A DNA stretch of 64,000 bases, from assembly GCF_039543185.1 (NCBI RefSeq), contig NZ_BAABJG010000021.1:1-64000 (forward strand), written 5' to 3'. A program made the translations under genes and the position numbers. Shown here in pieces: positions 18,901 through 28,800 of the stretch. Under the pieces are notes generated by a model. That model did no database searches. It saw nothing but the letters and a program-made list of their open reading frames with translations, and was not told the DNA's origin. This DNA is from Paenibacillus_S vulneris. Lineage in GTDB: Bacteria; Bacillota; Bacilli; Paenibacillales; NBRC-103111. Numbering within the stretch: position 1 is the first letter of the stretch; every line of letters begins with the position of its first letter.

Positions 18901-20091
18901 ATCCGAGTCTTCAGGAGCAGGAGCACTGTTCAAGACAGGCCATCCTCCTACCTCGGCGGGCGAGTTGATTTGTCTGCCAGTACGGTTAATAACGTCATGG
19001 ATGATCCGGGCGTCGACGGAATCGCGTTTAGGCAGAATAGCCCCTGCTTGCTCGAGCACCAGCTTATACGCTTCCTCCGGCGTATGGGTCGTTACCGGAT
19101 AAGCCGGAACCGGCGAATACAGCCTTGTATTGGTAGGAGTAAACTCCTGAACCCCCAGCCAGTTATCCGCCGTTACTTCCGGCGATCCGTCGATATAGTT
19201 GCCGTCAATGTACCATTGCCCGTTCAAGCCGAGCTCATCGAGCACCAGGTCTCTTTTGGTAAGAAGCGTATCCGGTCCGTATTTATTATAGTTGTTGATC
19301 ATGTTCACATTCGCGCTGCCGCCGCCGTATGCCGTCTTATAGTTCCAGTTGTAGACAACGTTGTTACGGTAATCGAGACTTCGCTTGTCTTCTTCCGTTC
19401 TGCCTTTAAAACGGGGGTTGCGGCTGCTGTTATGCACCAGCAAATTGTGATGATAGGACGTGTTGCCGGCGCCCCACAAGCCGCCGAAGCCGTGGCGTCC
19501 TTTTTCATGCTTGGACATATGCAAGGCTTCCCCGATAATGGACCACTGCACCGTCAGGTTATCCGTGGTCTGAGGTGACAGCACCTCATCTATCGCCCAT
19601 TCGAAGGAACAGTGGTCGATAATAATGTTCTTGCGACCGTCAATCGACATCGAATCGCCTTCCGCCGGAGACTCGTCTCCCATCCGGAAACGCAAATACC
19701 TCATAATGATATTGTCTGCCTTCACGTAGACAGAATAATTATTAATGCTGATCCCGTCGCCGGGGGCCGTCTGTCCGGCTATCGTCAGATTCGAGCCGGT
19801 GATAGTAAGCGACGACTGGAGCTGAATGTTGCCGGACACGCGGAACACGATGGTCCGGTTGCTCTGACTCACCGCATCGCGCAACGAGCCGGGACCGGAA
19901 TCATTCAGGTTCGTGACCTCATACACCGTTCCCCCGCGACCGCCTGTAGTATACATCCCCCCGCCTTCCGCACCGGGGAATGCCGGTATGCCTTGGCTTG
20001 CCCCCGGCGGATCAGCAGCATAAGCCGGGAAGGATGAAGCCAGTATTGCAGCAGACAGCAAGGACGAGCACAGCAGCTTTCTCACGTTCAA
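15931..20091 (-). CDS. Secreted multidomain pectate-lyase-like enzyme
   Basis: A 1386-residue exoenzyme with an N-terminal signal peptide ending near A-Y-A-A. Residues 30-390 form a parallel beta-helix pectate lyase (PL1-like): AFPGAEGGG, RGGTVYEVTNLNDSGPGSLR, the acidic IIDHCSFEW and the basic SRNPRF that would hold the catalytic Arg. A calcium-binding DHDGMPDEWE segment follows (about 395-435). Then come an Ig-like domain, a DUF1349-like lectin domain (about 540-725), an FN3 domain, a concanavalin-like domain (about 825-1020), a second FN3 and three Ig-like repeats each starting near D-x-V-x-P-V. There is no S-layer or LPXTG anchor, so it is probably released. Substrate is inferred as pectate or a similar uronan. 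A cre-like box lies upstream. Confidence 0.85.
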   Translation of the reverse strand: MNVRKLLCSSLLSAAILASSFPAYAADPPGASQGIPAFPGAEGGGMYTTGGRGGTVYEVTNLNDSGPGSLRDAVSQSNRTIVFRVSGNIQLQSSLTITGSNLTIAGQTAPGDGISINNYSVYVKADNIIMRYLRFRMGDESPAEGDSMSIDGRKNIIIDHCSFEWAIDEVLSPQTTDNLTVQWSIIGEALHMSKHEKGRHGFGGLWGAGNTSYHHNLLVHNSSRNPRFKGRTEEDKRSLDYRNNVVYNWNYKTAYGGGSANVNMINNYNKYGPDTLLTKRDLVLDELGLNGQWYIDGNYIDGSPEVTADNWLGVQEFTPTNTRLYSPVPAYPVTTHTPEEAYKLVLEQAGAILPKRDSVDARIIHDVINRTGRQINSPAEVGGWPVLNSAPAPEDSDHDGMPDEWELAHGLNPNDPEDRNGQMNGDGYTNLENYLNLIVGSGSLNPVIQITTPSVNTITDKGTTITINAEALDPDGTISKVEFYRNNVKLGEDDTAPYQFIWPDVPEGTYFLVAKAIDNSGTSTDSDAVPVHINQSGDIAPWTAVDIGTPGLPGHSNLNDGVFTVKSSGNISVNPESFQFAYQKLVGDGQLVARIDKITHTTPLAKAGVMIREKLIPGSRMALMGLAVRGDGHVAEFYSRDTEGASVAETPPLPSINPPYYVKIVKFGGTVTGYISQEGTNWMTIGSMPLDANEVYIGLMADAAKENNLIENYNKSLFSQVQLEQIAPVPYRPTGVTVSRSASDLLVSWSAAERATGYQVKRSLTPGGPYTTIATVSSLEYLDKQVEPGVNYFYVIKAVNGSGESLEYSEERNGALLGTPAEVILIHDDFEGMNAGEQPAGYDSRPIPGTDQNHILVDEVPASPAGNSSQKLLNLYDDSTSQTRASKAFPAQTGTVIAEVDVMQTAGADYPRVLRLLDTAFGKQYVEIFSGYGAGCPTAYCFYYRNNDTSNGKAVPLPANNEFKPNTWYHVKVVADIRTQMAEVFINGTSAGAIPFHKDKGWPDAAKLSAIDFLSSAKDKVNEYIDNVRIGVPSMGAPAGVTAAVYGNSAQISWSALPGATSYNLYRSEGDGRFRWLASTQTDLSYTDQGLAYDKTYTYAVAAVNNTIEGDYSTAVSVTPVGPLVLHVDQKSGSLTQSSYSITGSINRMATVKVNGNAVQVGADLKFSSTLNLNQGGNTIKIEAADAAGVQAEPVVLTLFVDSVAPVISLNQHNGSVTAAVYTISGTISEPGKVYINGKETAVDARLGFTQQVNLVKGPNEFMVTAVDALGNKAEPIKLIITYDTVKPVVIISNPHGGPGNGKGDQVDTGNYTLTGKISEPGSVTANGIAAQVNADLSYTVIVPLKQGRNRIIVEGTDLAGNRSDPVVWEVVATKRGASNGQGPKE

Positions 20092-20143
20092 TAAAGTTAC
20101 CTCCCTACGGAAAATAGTCGTGGCTTCGAACGAATAGCCATTA

Positions 20144-20157
20144 TGATAACGCTTACA
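20144..20157 (-). promoter_or_regulatory. Cre-like CcpA box before pectate-lyase-like gene
   Basis: On the minus strand TGTAAGCGTTATCA matches the B. subtilis cre consensus TGWNANCGNTNWCA at every position. It lies 52 bases before the start codon, where catabolite repression by CcpA would be expected. Confidence 0.6.
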
Positions 20158-20323
20158 ATATTAGCCTCCTTTCATCTCGCTCATTGTTCCGCTGCAGCCG
20201 CAGTGAGCCGCTTTCCCGAATAATCAGGATAGGCTGCACCTACAGATTAACCACATTTTTCCTATGAACCTATAGGGCTTTTTTTTCATTGAATAGGGGA
20301 GATACACTATTGTATAGCCGGAG

Positions 20324-21109
20324 TTACTGAGGGGGCGTCTCTCTTTCCTTCGTATAAGCGGCAGGAGATGTACCGGTTTCCCGTTTGAACACCCGGTGAA
20401 AATAGGACGGATCACAGTAGCCCAAATAGTCCGAAATATCGCCGATAGTGCGCTGCGAGTGGGTCAGCAGGTAAATCGCGGTTTTCATCCGCAGGCCATG
20501 AACGTATTCGCCGATGGTCTGGCCGGTGACTCCGCTGAACAGCGCGGCGGCGTAATTGGGGCTCTTGTCGATGACCTCCCCCAAATCCTCCTTCGTCACC
20601 TTCTCCCGGTAATGGTTCTGAATATACGATTTCATCCGCTCGACATGCTGCTCTTTGGCCGACGACGGCTTTCCCTCATCCAGCTCCCGATTCCAGTGGG
20701 TTAAAATTTCCAGAGCCAGGGACTGGCACATTGCCTCACGGTAAGGAAGCCGTTCCTTCCACTCCTCGTTCATCATCCGGAATCGCTGGTACAGCAGCTC
20801 ATATTTCCCGGTCTTCCATTTGCAAAATTCATTGGCTGTTAGCAGCGGCAGCAAGGGGGACGAGCCGTCCTTCAGGAACGATACGACGTACTTCTCGTGG
20901 GTTACTGTAGGGATACTTTTTCCGTAAAAAGGAACCCCGGTCGGGATTAGCAGCAAATCCCCCTTTTCCAGCATCACCTTTTCGTGGTTAACCCAATACA
21001 GGCATTTGCCGTAGCTTACGAGAACCAGGACATCATACGGAGCTCCTTCCTCATGCTCCTCAAACCAATGGACCCCCGTATCCTGACGAACCGTTTGGAC
21101 GTAAATCAT
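20324..21109 (-). CDS. AraC-family transcriptional regulator
   Basis: A 261-residue regulator with an N-terminal cupin-like sensing domain (GDLLLIPTGVPFYGK around residues 70-90) and a C-terminal double helix-turn-helix. The second helix pair shows TIGDISDYLGYCDPSYFHRV, the AraC family signature. A strong AAAGGAG site precedes the ATG. It lies directly upstream of the pectate-lyase-like gene on the same strand and is divergent from the pyruvate kinase gene. It is therefore the best candidate regulator of the lyase; the effector is probably a sugar product. Confidence 0.9.
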   Translation of the reverse strand: MIYVQTVRQDTGVHWFEEHEEGAPYDVLVLVSYGKCLYWVNHEKVMLEKGDLLLIPTGVPFYGKSIPTVTHEKYVVSFLKDGSSPLLPLLTANEFCKWKTGKYELLYQRFRMMNEEWKERLPYREAMCQSLALEILTHWNRELDEGKPSSAKEQHVERMKSYIQNHYREKVTKEDLGEVIDKSPNYAAALFSGVTGQTIGEYVHGLRMKTAIYLLTHSQRTIGDISDYLGYCDPSYFHRVFKRETGTSPAAYTKERETPPQ

Positions 21110-21276
21110 GCGACGACTCCTTTCCCCTCATAGGCTGCATGGCTGTTTATTATGCAAAACTCACTCAAATATTATCATACTATTATACATTTAGCGTACT
21201 ATATTTCATAGTATTATTCGACAAATTTCCCTACAATGAGGTTCAACAGCATCAATACAGAGGAGTGGAACAAACG

Positions 21277-22695
21277 ATGACACGCAAAACAAAAATATTA
21301 TGCACGATGGGACCTGCCTGTGACTCCGTAGAAACGCTGAAGGAATTGATCCGTTCCGGGATGAACGGCGCCCGTATTAATATGGCTCATGGAGAGCTGT
21401 CCGATCATGCCGGAAGAATCGCAAGAGTTCGCCAGGCGGCTGAAGAGCTGGGGGCGACGGTCTCCATTCTTATCGATATTAAAGGACCCGAAATTCGTAC
21501 CGGCCTGTTGGAGGAGCCCTCTTACGAGCTGCGTACAGACGATACGATCACATTGACGACCGAACAAGTAAAAGGAACGGCCAAACGCATTTCCGTGTCC
21601 TACCCGCAGCTGACGCAGGATGTGACGGTAGGCTCGCGCATCTTGATCGATGACGGCTTGATCGAGCTGAAGGTTGAGTCGATCCAGGGCACGGAGATTG
21701 AATGCCGTATTTTGAACGGCGGTGTAGTCAAGTCGCGCAAGGGCGTCAACTTGCCGGGTGTGCGTACCTCGCTGCCAGGCGTAACGGAAAGAGACGTCCA
21801 GCACATTCAATTCGCAGTCGAGCAAAATGTCGACTTTATCGCCGCTTCCTTCGTCCGCAAAGCAAGCGACATCATGGAAATCCGGCGTATTCTTGAGGAA
21901 AAGAAGGCTACCCACATTCAAATCATTTCGAAAATCGAAAATGAGGAAGGCGTCATCAATCTGGACGAAATTCTGGAAGCATCCGACGGGCTTATGGTCG
22001 CTCGGGGTGACCTCGGGGTAGAAATTCCGGTCGAAGACGTGCCGATCATTCAAAAGCAAATGATTCAAAAAAGCAACGCGGCCGGCAAAACGGTTATTAC
22101 CGCAACGCATATGCTCGATTCGATGCAATCGAACCCTCGTCCTACGCGCGCAGAAGCAAGCGACGTAGCCAACGCCGTATATGATGGAACCGACGTCTTG
22201 ATGCTGTCCGGTGAAACCGCCGCAGGCAAGTACCCGGTCGAATCCGTACGCACCATGGCTGCCATCGCCGCGAATATCGAGGAAGTGCTGCCTTATGAGG
22301 AAATGCTGGGCAGCAAGTCGGAGCTCCGCAAAACGAATATTACGGAAGTCATCAGCCGGGCTGCCGTAGGCTCGTCGCTCGACTTGAACGCCAAAGCCAT
22401 CCTTACCCCGACAGAAAGCGGCTTTAGCGCAAGAATGGTATCCAAGTACCGTCCTAAATCGCCTATTATCGCCGTAACGGCGAATGACTGGGTGCAGCGC
22501 AGACTTACGCTGTGCTGGGGAGTAACCCCGGTTCTGGGACCTAAAGTGGAATCGACCGATGCCATGTTCGAATCGGCACTTCAGGCCGGCTTACAGACTG
22601 GTCTCATTGAATCCGGCGACCTTGTTGTCGTATCCGCGGGAGTGCCTGTAGGGCAATCCGGCTCCACCAATTTGATCAAAATTCAGCACGTTTAA
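21277..22695 (+). CDS. pyk: Pyruvate kinase (short form)
   Basis: Converts phosphoenolpyruvate and ADP to pyruvate and ATP in the last step of glycolysis. The 472-residue product has KTKILCTMGPA at the start, the active-site segment IQIISKIENEEG with the catalytic Lys, and the MVARGDLGVEIP and TATHMLDSM motifs. It ends after the allosteric C domain and lacks the extra PEP-utiliser-like domain found in the 585-residue main enzyme of B. subtilis. The start at 21277 fits the family N terminus and an AGAGGAG site; the frame is open further upstream. It is not next to pfkA or other glycolytic genes, so it may be a second isozyme tied to polysaccharide use. Confidence 0.95.
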   Translation: MTRKTKILCTMGPACDSVETLKELIRSGMNGARINMAHGELSDHAGRIARVRQAAEELGATVSILIDIKGPEIRTGLLEEPSYELRTDDTITLTTEQVKGTAKRISVSYPQLTQDVTVGSRILIDDGLIELKVESIQGTEIECRILNGGVVKSRKGVNLPGVRTSLPGVTERDVQHIQFAVEQNVDFIAASFVRKASDIMEIRRILEEKKATHIQIISKIENEEGVINLDEILEASDGLMVARGDLGVEIPVEDVPIIQKQMIQKSNAAGKTVITATHMLDSMQSNPRPTRAEASDVANAVYDGTDVLMLSGETAAGKYPVESVRTMAAIAANIEEVLPYEEMLGSKSELRKTNITEVISRAAVGSSLDLNAKAILTPTESGFSARMVSKYRPKSPIIAVTANDWVQRRLTLCWGVTPVLGPKVESTDAMFESALQAGLQTGLIESGDLVVVSAGVPVGQSGSTNLIKIQHV

Positions 22696-22697
22696 AA

Positions 22698-22750
22698 GAA
22701 AACAAGCAGCGGAACCTGTGATCAGGCTCTGCTGCTTGTTTTCATTTTAG
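22698..22750 (+). terminator. Terminator after pyruvate kinase
   Basis: GAAAACAAGCAGC and GCTGCTTGTTTTC form a perfect 13-base stem around a 20-base loop, and the descending arm ends in a T-rich stretch. It starts three bases after the stop codon. Confidence 0.85.
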
Positions 22751-22870
22751 GATGATAAGGCCGCTTAAAGTGCTTTGTAGTAAAGAACGGTCTAGTCGGC
22801 ATTAAATCAACTTGAGAACATTGTTCTTCATTAAAAGTCCTTTTGATAAAAGTCTCGGTTTCGATGATTT

Positions 22871-25800
22871 CTATTGGTTGAAAAACAGACGGTACATGAG
22901 CTCCGCCGCTTCAGCTCGGGTCAGCTGCCCTGCCGGATTCAAGCGCTGTTGATCATCCACTGCCAGTAAATGATGCTGCAGCAAGACAGCCATTGCTTCC
23001 CTTGCATAGTCGGATACCGATGCCCCATCCTCGAAATCGTTCAGCCGGTTAAGGGATGAAGCGGCCGGCCTTTCTCCAGGATACAGAGCTTTGGCTATCA
23101 AAACAGCCGCATCCTGACGATGCATCATCATCGCCGGTGCAAACCGGTCCGCACTTACTCCTTCTATCCATCCTGCTTTGTAGGCCAACTGAACCCATCC
23201 GTATTCCCAAGCGTCCGCATCCACATCCTTGAAGGGCAGTGAATAATCATTGCTCTCGGGCTTGGTTGAGCCGCCCTTTACCAGGCTTGCCAGCAACTTG
23301 ACGAATTCTGCCCTAGTCATAGGGTCATCAGGACGGAATCGGGACATACCGCTTCCTTCTAATATCCCTTTGGCCGCTAGGGTAGAAACAGCCTTCGATG
23401 CCCAATGGGAGGCGGGAACGTCTTGAAAAGTAACTGGATTCGGCATTATCGCATACGTGCTGAAATGATTCGTTGAGAAGTGCATGCTGCTGGTTATTGC
23501 ATCGTATCTTCCCGCTTTATTTTCCTTCCATCCTGCATCGTCCATATAAAAAACGGTAAGCAAATCCGTATCTACGTTCGGGTCAGCTTTATAAGGAAGT
23601 TGAATAGCCAAAGGCTTTAAAAATTGGCGTACCGGTTGTGCCTCTCCTCCCTTTGGTATTGCTTGCAGCTTCAAGCTGAACTTGGGATAAGAACCTTGTG
23701 AATCTTTGCTCACTTCAAGCTGTAGCATATCAGCATCTATTAGCGGCAGGGCATCAGGTGCCCAATGAATCGCAACACCATTCATTTGTGTAAGTACTGT
23801 GCGGTCTGGCGATACAAAAAGGGATGCCGGTACGCTGAGTGCGACAGGCAAGTCATCCGCTGCCGATTGTACACGAAGGGTCACTATTGGGGAAGCGACC
23901 GATAGACCTTTCGATGACAAGCGCTGGAGTACGGCATCTCGCAATGTATCCGCTGCTCGAAGCTTAGCCTCAAGCTCTTCAGCCGATAGTGTCGCTGTGA
24001 ATCGGTCTGAGGCTCTTACAGCCGGAAGCTTGAAAGTAAATGCGTCTTGCAGTATCGCATCTGCTGCCTGCATTAACTGACTGTCGGTTCCGCCCGTCCG
24101 CATCAGGCGGTCCAGCGCTTCCAACGCCGCACTCGTTGTCGTGCTTGCGCCGCTTCCACCGGTGCCTCCAGCGCTTCCACCTCCGCCCGCGCCTCCGTCG
24201 CTTCCGCCTACTCCCGTACCTCCGTCGCTTCCGCTTCCACCGCTGCCTCCGCCGCTTCCGCTTCCGCCCGTGCCTCCGCCGCTTCCGCCTCCACCGGAGC
24301 CCCCGTCGCTTCCGCTTCCACCGGTGCCTCCAGCGCTTCCAACGCCGCCCGTGCCTCCGTCGCTTCCGCTTCCGCCCGTGCCTCCGCCGCTTCCGCTTCC
24401 GCCCGTGCCTCCGTCGCTTCCGCTTCCGCCCGTGCCTCCGCCGCTTCCGCTTCCGCCCGTGCCTCCGTCGCCTCCGCTTCCGCCCGTGCCTCCGTCGCCT
24501 CCGCCTCCGCCCGTGCCTCCGTCACTTCCGCTTCCGCTTCCGCCCGTGCCTCCGTCGCCTCCGCCTCCGCCGGGCTCGGCGGCGACAGTCACCTCGCTGA
24601 ACGCTCGTTCTGTTCCGTCAGCTGTTCGCACCGTAATGGTCGCCGCTCCGGGTGCTATTGCAGTTACATGTCCATAGACGTCAACCGTTACGGATTGCGT
24701 ACTCGATGTTTCATAGACCAGAGCGCCGTTTACGGCACCGGTCGGAGCAACCGACGCAAACAGCGAAGCCGTTTCACCCACCTTTAAAGACATTGTCTCC
24801 GGTGTCACCGTTACCCGCTCCGCCATGGAAACGAACGTATATACTTTAACGTCATCGATATAAACCGGGGCGTCGACTGCCCCGTAGCTGGTGCTGAACC
24901 GGATACCGTCAATAGGGCCGCCTTGATTCCAGAATGGCGCATCCACGGCCGCCTGTCGCCCATCCAAATACACTTGAAACAGCTGCCTGCTGACATCGAC
25001 ATCCAACTTCACGGTATGCCAGTTTAAGACGGGCACCTTGACCAAGTCGGTCGTCACATTCCCGGGACCGGTCAGCTTCAAGGTTCCATTCGAGCTAAGC
25101 TTGGCTATCGAGGTACTGCCGCTCATCAGCTCAAAGGCAGAGAATTTGCCCGTATTTTTCTCGTAAAAGCGCCACTCTACCCCCAGTTTCCCGGACTGCG
25201 GCGCAAATGTTTTTAACGCGGAATCCAAGAACTTGGCATCGTTATCGTTAAGCAGCAAGCTTTTATTCACAGCGGACGGCATTGCTTGAACGGATACCTC
25301 CGCCGTTGCCGCTTTATCGGCTATCGTCCATCCCGCAGGTTTCGTGCCGGTCACAGCATCATTGAACGTTTCGTTGACGAGCGATACGGCACCGAATTTA
25401 TACATGATGACATTATCGATATATAGAACGGATGAAGCATCCTGCACGCCGGTTTGAATTTGCAGGGAGTCGATCCCGCTGCCAGGCCGGCTGAATTCCG
25501 CTCTCCATGCTCCCAACTTCCCGTTTAAGTACAGATCATATGTGTTGGCAGCCGGATCAATACGCAGCTTTAGCATGCTCCACTGATTTGCCGGAACATC
25601 AGTCAGGGGAATGCTCGCTCCGCTGGCATCGATACGGCTCAGCTTATCACCGGCTTTCAGTGTAATGACCGGCGTTCCGCCGTCCATCAGCTCGAAGGTT
25701 TGAGTGGCTCCAGCCGATGTTGAAGCAAAGCTCCATTCTATGTCCACCTTACCCGTTTGCCTCAGAAACGGCCGCTTAGCCGTCACTGTGCCTGTGCCGT

Positions 25801-28800
25801 TCCTGTCCATCAAGCGCAGGGCCAGCCCGTCCGTATTGGACAAGGGTACTAAAGCAGCAGATGTATTTCTGTCCGCGGATATGCTCCACTCCAACGGCTG
25901 ATTTCCCTGGATTTGATCGTCGAAGACATCATACACATGGGTTATCGGTTCGCTATCCGGCAGCGGAGCCGGAAGATTAACCGGTTCCTGGATAGGCGCT
26001 TCCGGATCCGGTCGCGGCTTGAGCGGGTCCGTATCGAACACCACGTTCAGCGACTTCCCTAAGGTGCCTCCGGTATTGACCGTCAATTTGATGGTAGGTG
26101 CGAGTTGGGTAACGAACACCTGGGGATCCGAGGACAGCACTCCCGCAGCCGACCGGTCCAGCTCCAGATCTATAGCACCCGTGTTTTCCAGTGTCGGGTC
26201 GGATACGGCCAGCTCCAGCCTATTAGAGCCTGCCAGCTCGCGAGCCATAACCGATGCCTGTCTGCTGCTCGTTATGAAATCAACCTTTTTCAATGCGTCC
26301 TTCCAAAAATGAACACCCGTGATCTGGAGACTCTTCTCATACACCGCCTGAGCATCCGGGGAGTTCTCCAGTATAGTAACGCTTGGATTAGCCGAGTATG
26401 CTCCTGTCTCCGCGGCCGAACGGTTCGGAAGCAGGATATAGCTGTACGTCTCGTTGTACGGATTGCTTCCATGATTCAGCCACATCGTCATAAAACGGTT
26501 CGTTCTCGGATCAGTTGAAATCGACGGGTTATCGTTAATGTCCTTCCATGTCCCTGTACGCTGCTCTCTCAGCATGTTAAGGTTTGCGGTCTCCGGGAAC
26601 ACGTACCCGATGTCCGATCCTGGAACATTACCTGACAAATGCGCCCAATGCACACCATCTTTGACTGCGGACCAGCCCAAAGCAGAAGGCATCCGGTCAC
26701 CGTCCACAATAAAATCATTATCTCCCGCCCCATTCAGCTTCCGCTGCTCAATCGTTGTTTCAATGGGACGATTATCACTGCTGCTAATTCCGGAGCCTAG
26801 GGCGACAATCTCTTTATCGAACATAAACCAGGATTTATTCGCCGTAAGCGAGGTCCCCATCTGGCGAAGGTTCATCCCCGATGACCCATATTCGCCGAGA
26901 GTCACTCCACCTGCCCAAGCATTAGTTGGCGTACCCTCGCCATCCCCATATTGATAATGAGGCACCGTTCGTTCCCTCGTATCTACCGTAGTCCCGGGAA
27001 GCCGGTACCAATTGACGGTAGGCCAGAAATCACCCATATACTGGCTGGAATCCCCGTTATACAAATACGTCATTCCGTCGCCGGTGTACCACCCCTTGCC
27101 GTTCTCTCCATTGGTCAGCTCATAGGTTTGAATACGTTTGGAGCTTTTGCTGACCCCGAATGCGTAATCTTGACCCCGATGGACGGACCGCGCCATGGCA
27201 TTCAATTCAAAATGCGCAATAGCATCGCCTTGGGCGGCAATAGAAGGATCGGCCATCCACTGCTGCACCGTCTGCATTGTCTCAATATCCGTGATTTGCT
27301 TGTAATAGTTGTAAGTCGGATTGGCCAACAAGTAGTGCTTAATCAAGCTCTTAATGGTCTCTGCATCCTGCTGCGGCGCGAATTGGGCCAAGCGGGCCAT
27401 CGCGCCGATAATGCCTCCGGCTGCCGTGTTGCCAGTATTGTTCTCCCTGGCGATAGCACGGCCTCGTACCATATCCATGACTTGACCGTTATAAATGACG
27501 GGGGCAAACGTGTCCTGAACCCATCGGTACACGTTGGACACTTGCGGGTCCGTTACGCTCCAGGTTGTCCCCTGCAGCATAAACAGCAAATTGCCTACTC
27601 CACGGATTAATACTTCACCGTAGCTTCCTGTATAAGCAACGGTAGAGTGCTGGACGAACGAACCATCCTCATAAAACCCGTCTCCCGCGGTTACATACGG
27701 GAACAAGGGACTCATTTGCTCACGGACGTTTCCTAGACGGACCGGATCTTTTTGAACGATGCCCATAAGCAATTCCGCCGTTAAAATATCCGTCCGGTTG
27801 GCGCCGGTCTGTGTAAAGGTCGGGAGAGAAATATCGCCGATATAATGGTCCATCGTTCGGACATACCGCTCAATTTGATCCTTCGTCAAATCATCGTAAA
27901 GCAGCACCATAAGATCCGCCAGCTTAAGCGGAACGCCAATTTGCCAATTCCACCAGTTTCCATACGGATTCCCGGCTTCGTTATATTGATCTCGGTATAG
28001 AAATTCCATCGCTTCTATAATATCGTCTCTCAGACCGTAATGATGATACAGCGCTCCGCCCTTCATGGAATACGCAAGCGCCATCGTCTTTAATCGGGCA
28101 TAGTTGCTGGTCACAAAATCGGATGTATCTGCCGAGGAAGGAATGTCATCCCATAACAAGGCACGGTCCGAGTTCGTATGGAGCGTGCTCCAATACTTGG
28201 ACGCATTGCTGTTGGTCGAATTGATAATAGCGGCGATATCGGGATCATTCCTATCGAAAGAAGCTCCTCCATCGAGCGACTTCTTCCATTTGAGCCTCAT
28301 CCGGTCATACTCGTCACCTTCGTTCGGGTCACGCTGTTGTACAGTAATGAACGAGGCTGCCGTCTTACCGCCATCCTGGGAAGTGACGGTAACGGTTGCT
28401 GTTCCAGGCTTCCAGGATTGAATTCTTCCTGCTCCATCCACGGATGCAACATCCGGTAGGCTCGACGACCAGGTCACATTCCGATTCGTCGCATCGGACG
28501 GCGTAAAACGCGGCCTTAAAGTGATTTCATCCTGAACATCCATGGCAATGTTCGACGGCAGCGCTATGGACTGCACGGGAACGGAAGCGATACTTACCGT
28601 TACAAGAGTAGAGGCCGTCTTCCCTCCGTCTACCGCTCTGGCGGTAATGACAGCCTGACCCGTCGATACTCCGGTCACGACACCGGATGCATCTACGGCT
28701 GCAACCTCAGGCTTGTCGCTGGACCACTCCAGACGCGGATCGCTGGCGTCAGTCGGCTCGATCACCGCCTGAAGCGGGAGCTTGGAGCCCACAGCTGCTT

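Noticed and set aside
18193..19578. 461-codon plus-strand open frame opposite the pectate-lyase-like gene
   Set aside because: No ribosome site or family features; the minus-strand frame has a signal peptide and clear lyase motifs.
20224..20415. 63-codon minus-strand frame overlapping the end of the AraC regulator
   Set aside because: It overlaps the AraC gene in another frame and has no ribosome site.
24040..24677. Proline- or arginine-rich plus-strand frames and an Ala/Glu-rich minus-strand frame in the Gly-rich region
   Set aside because: They are alternative readings of the Gly/Ser linker DNA without start signals.
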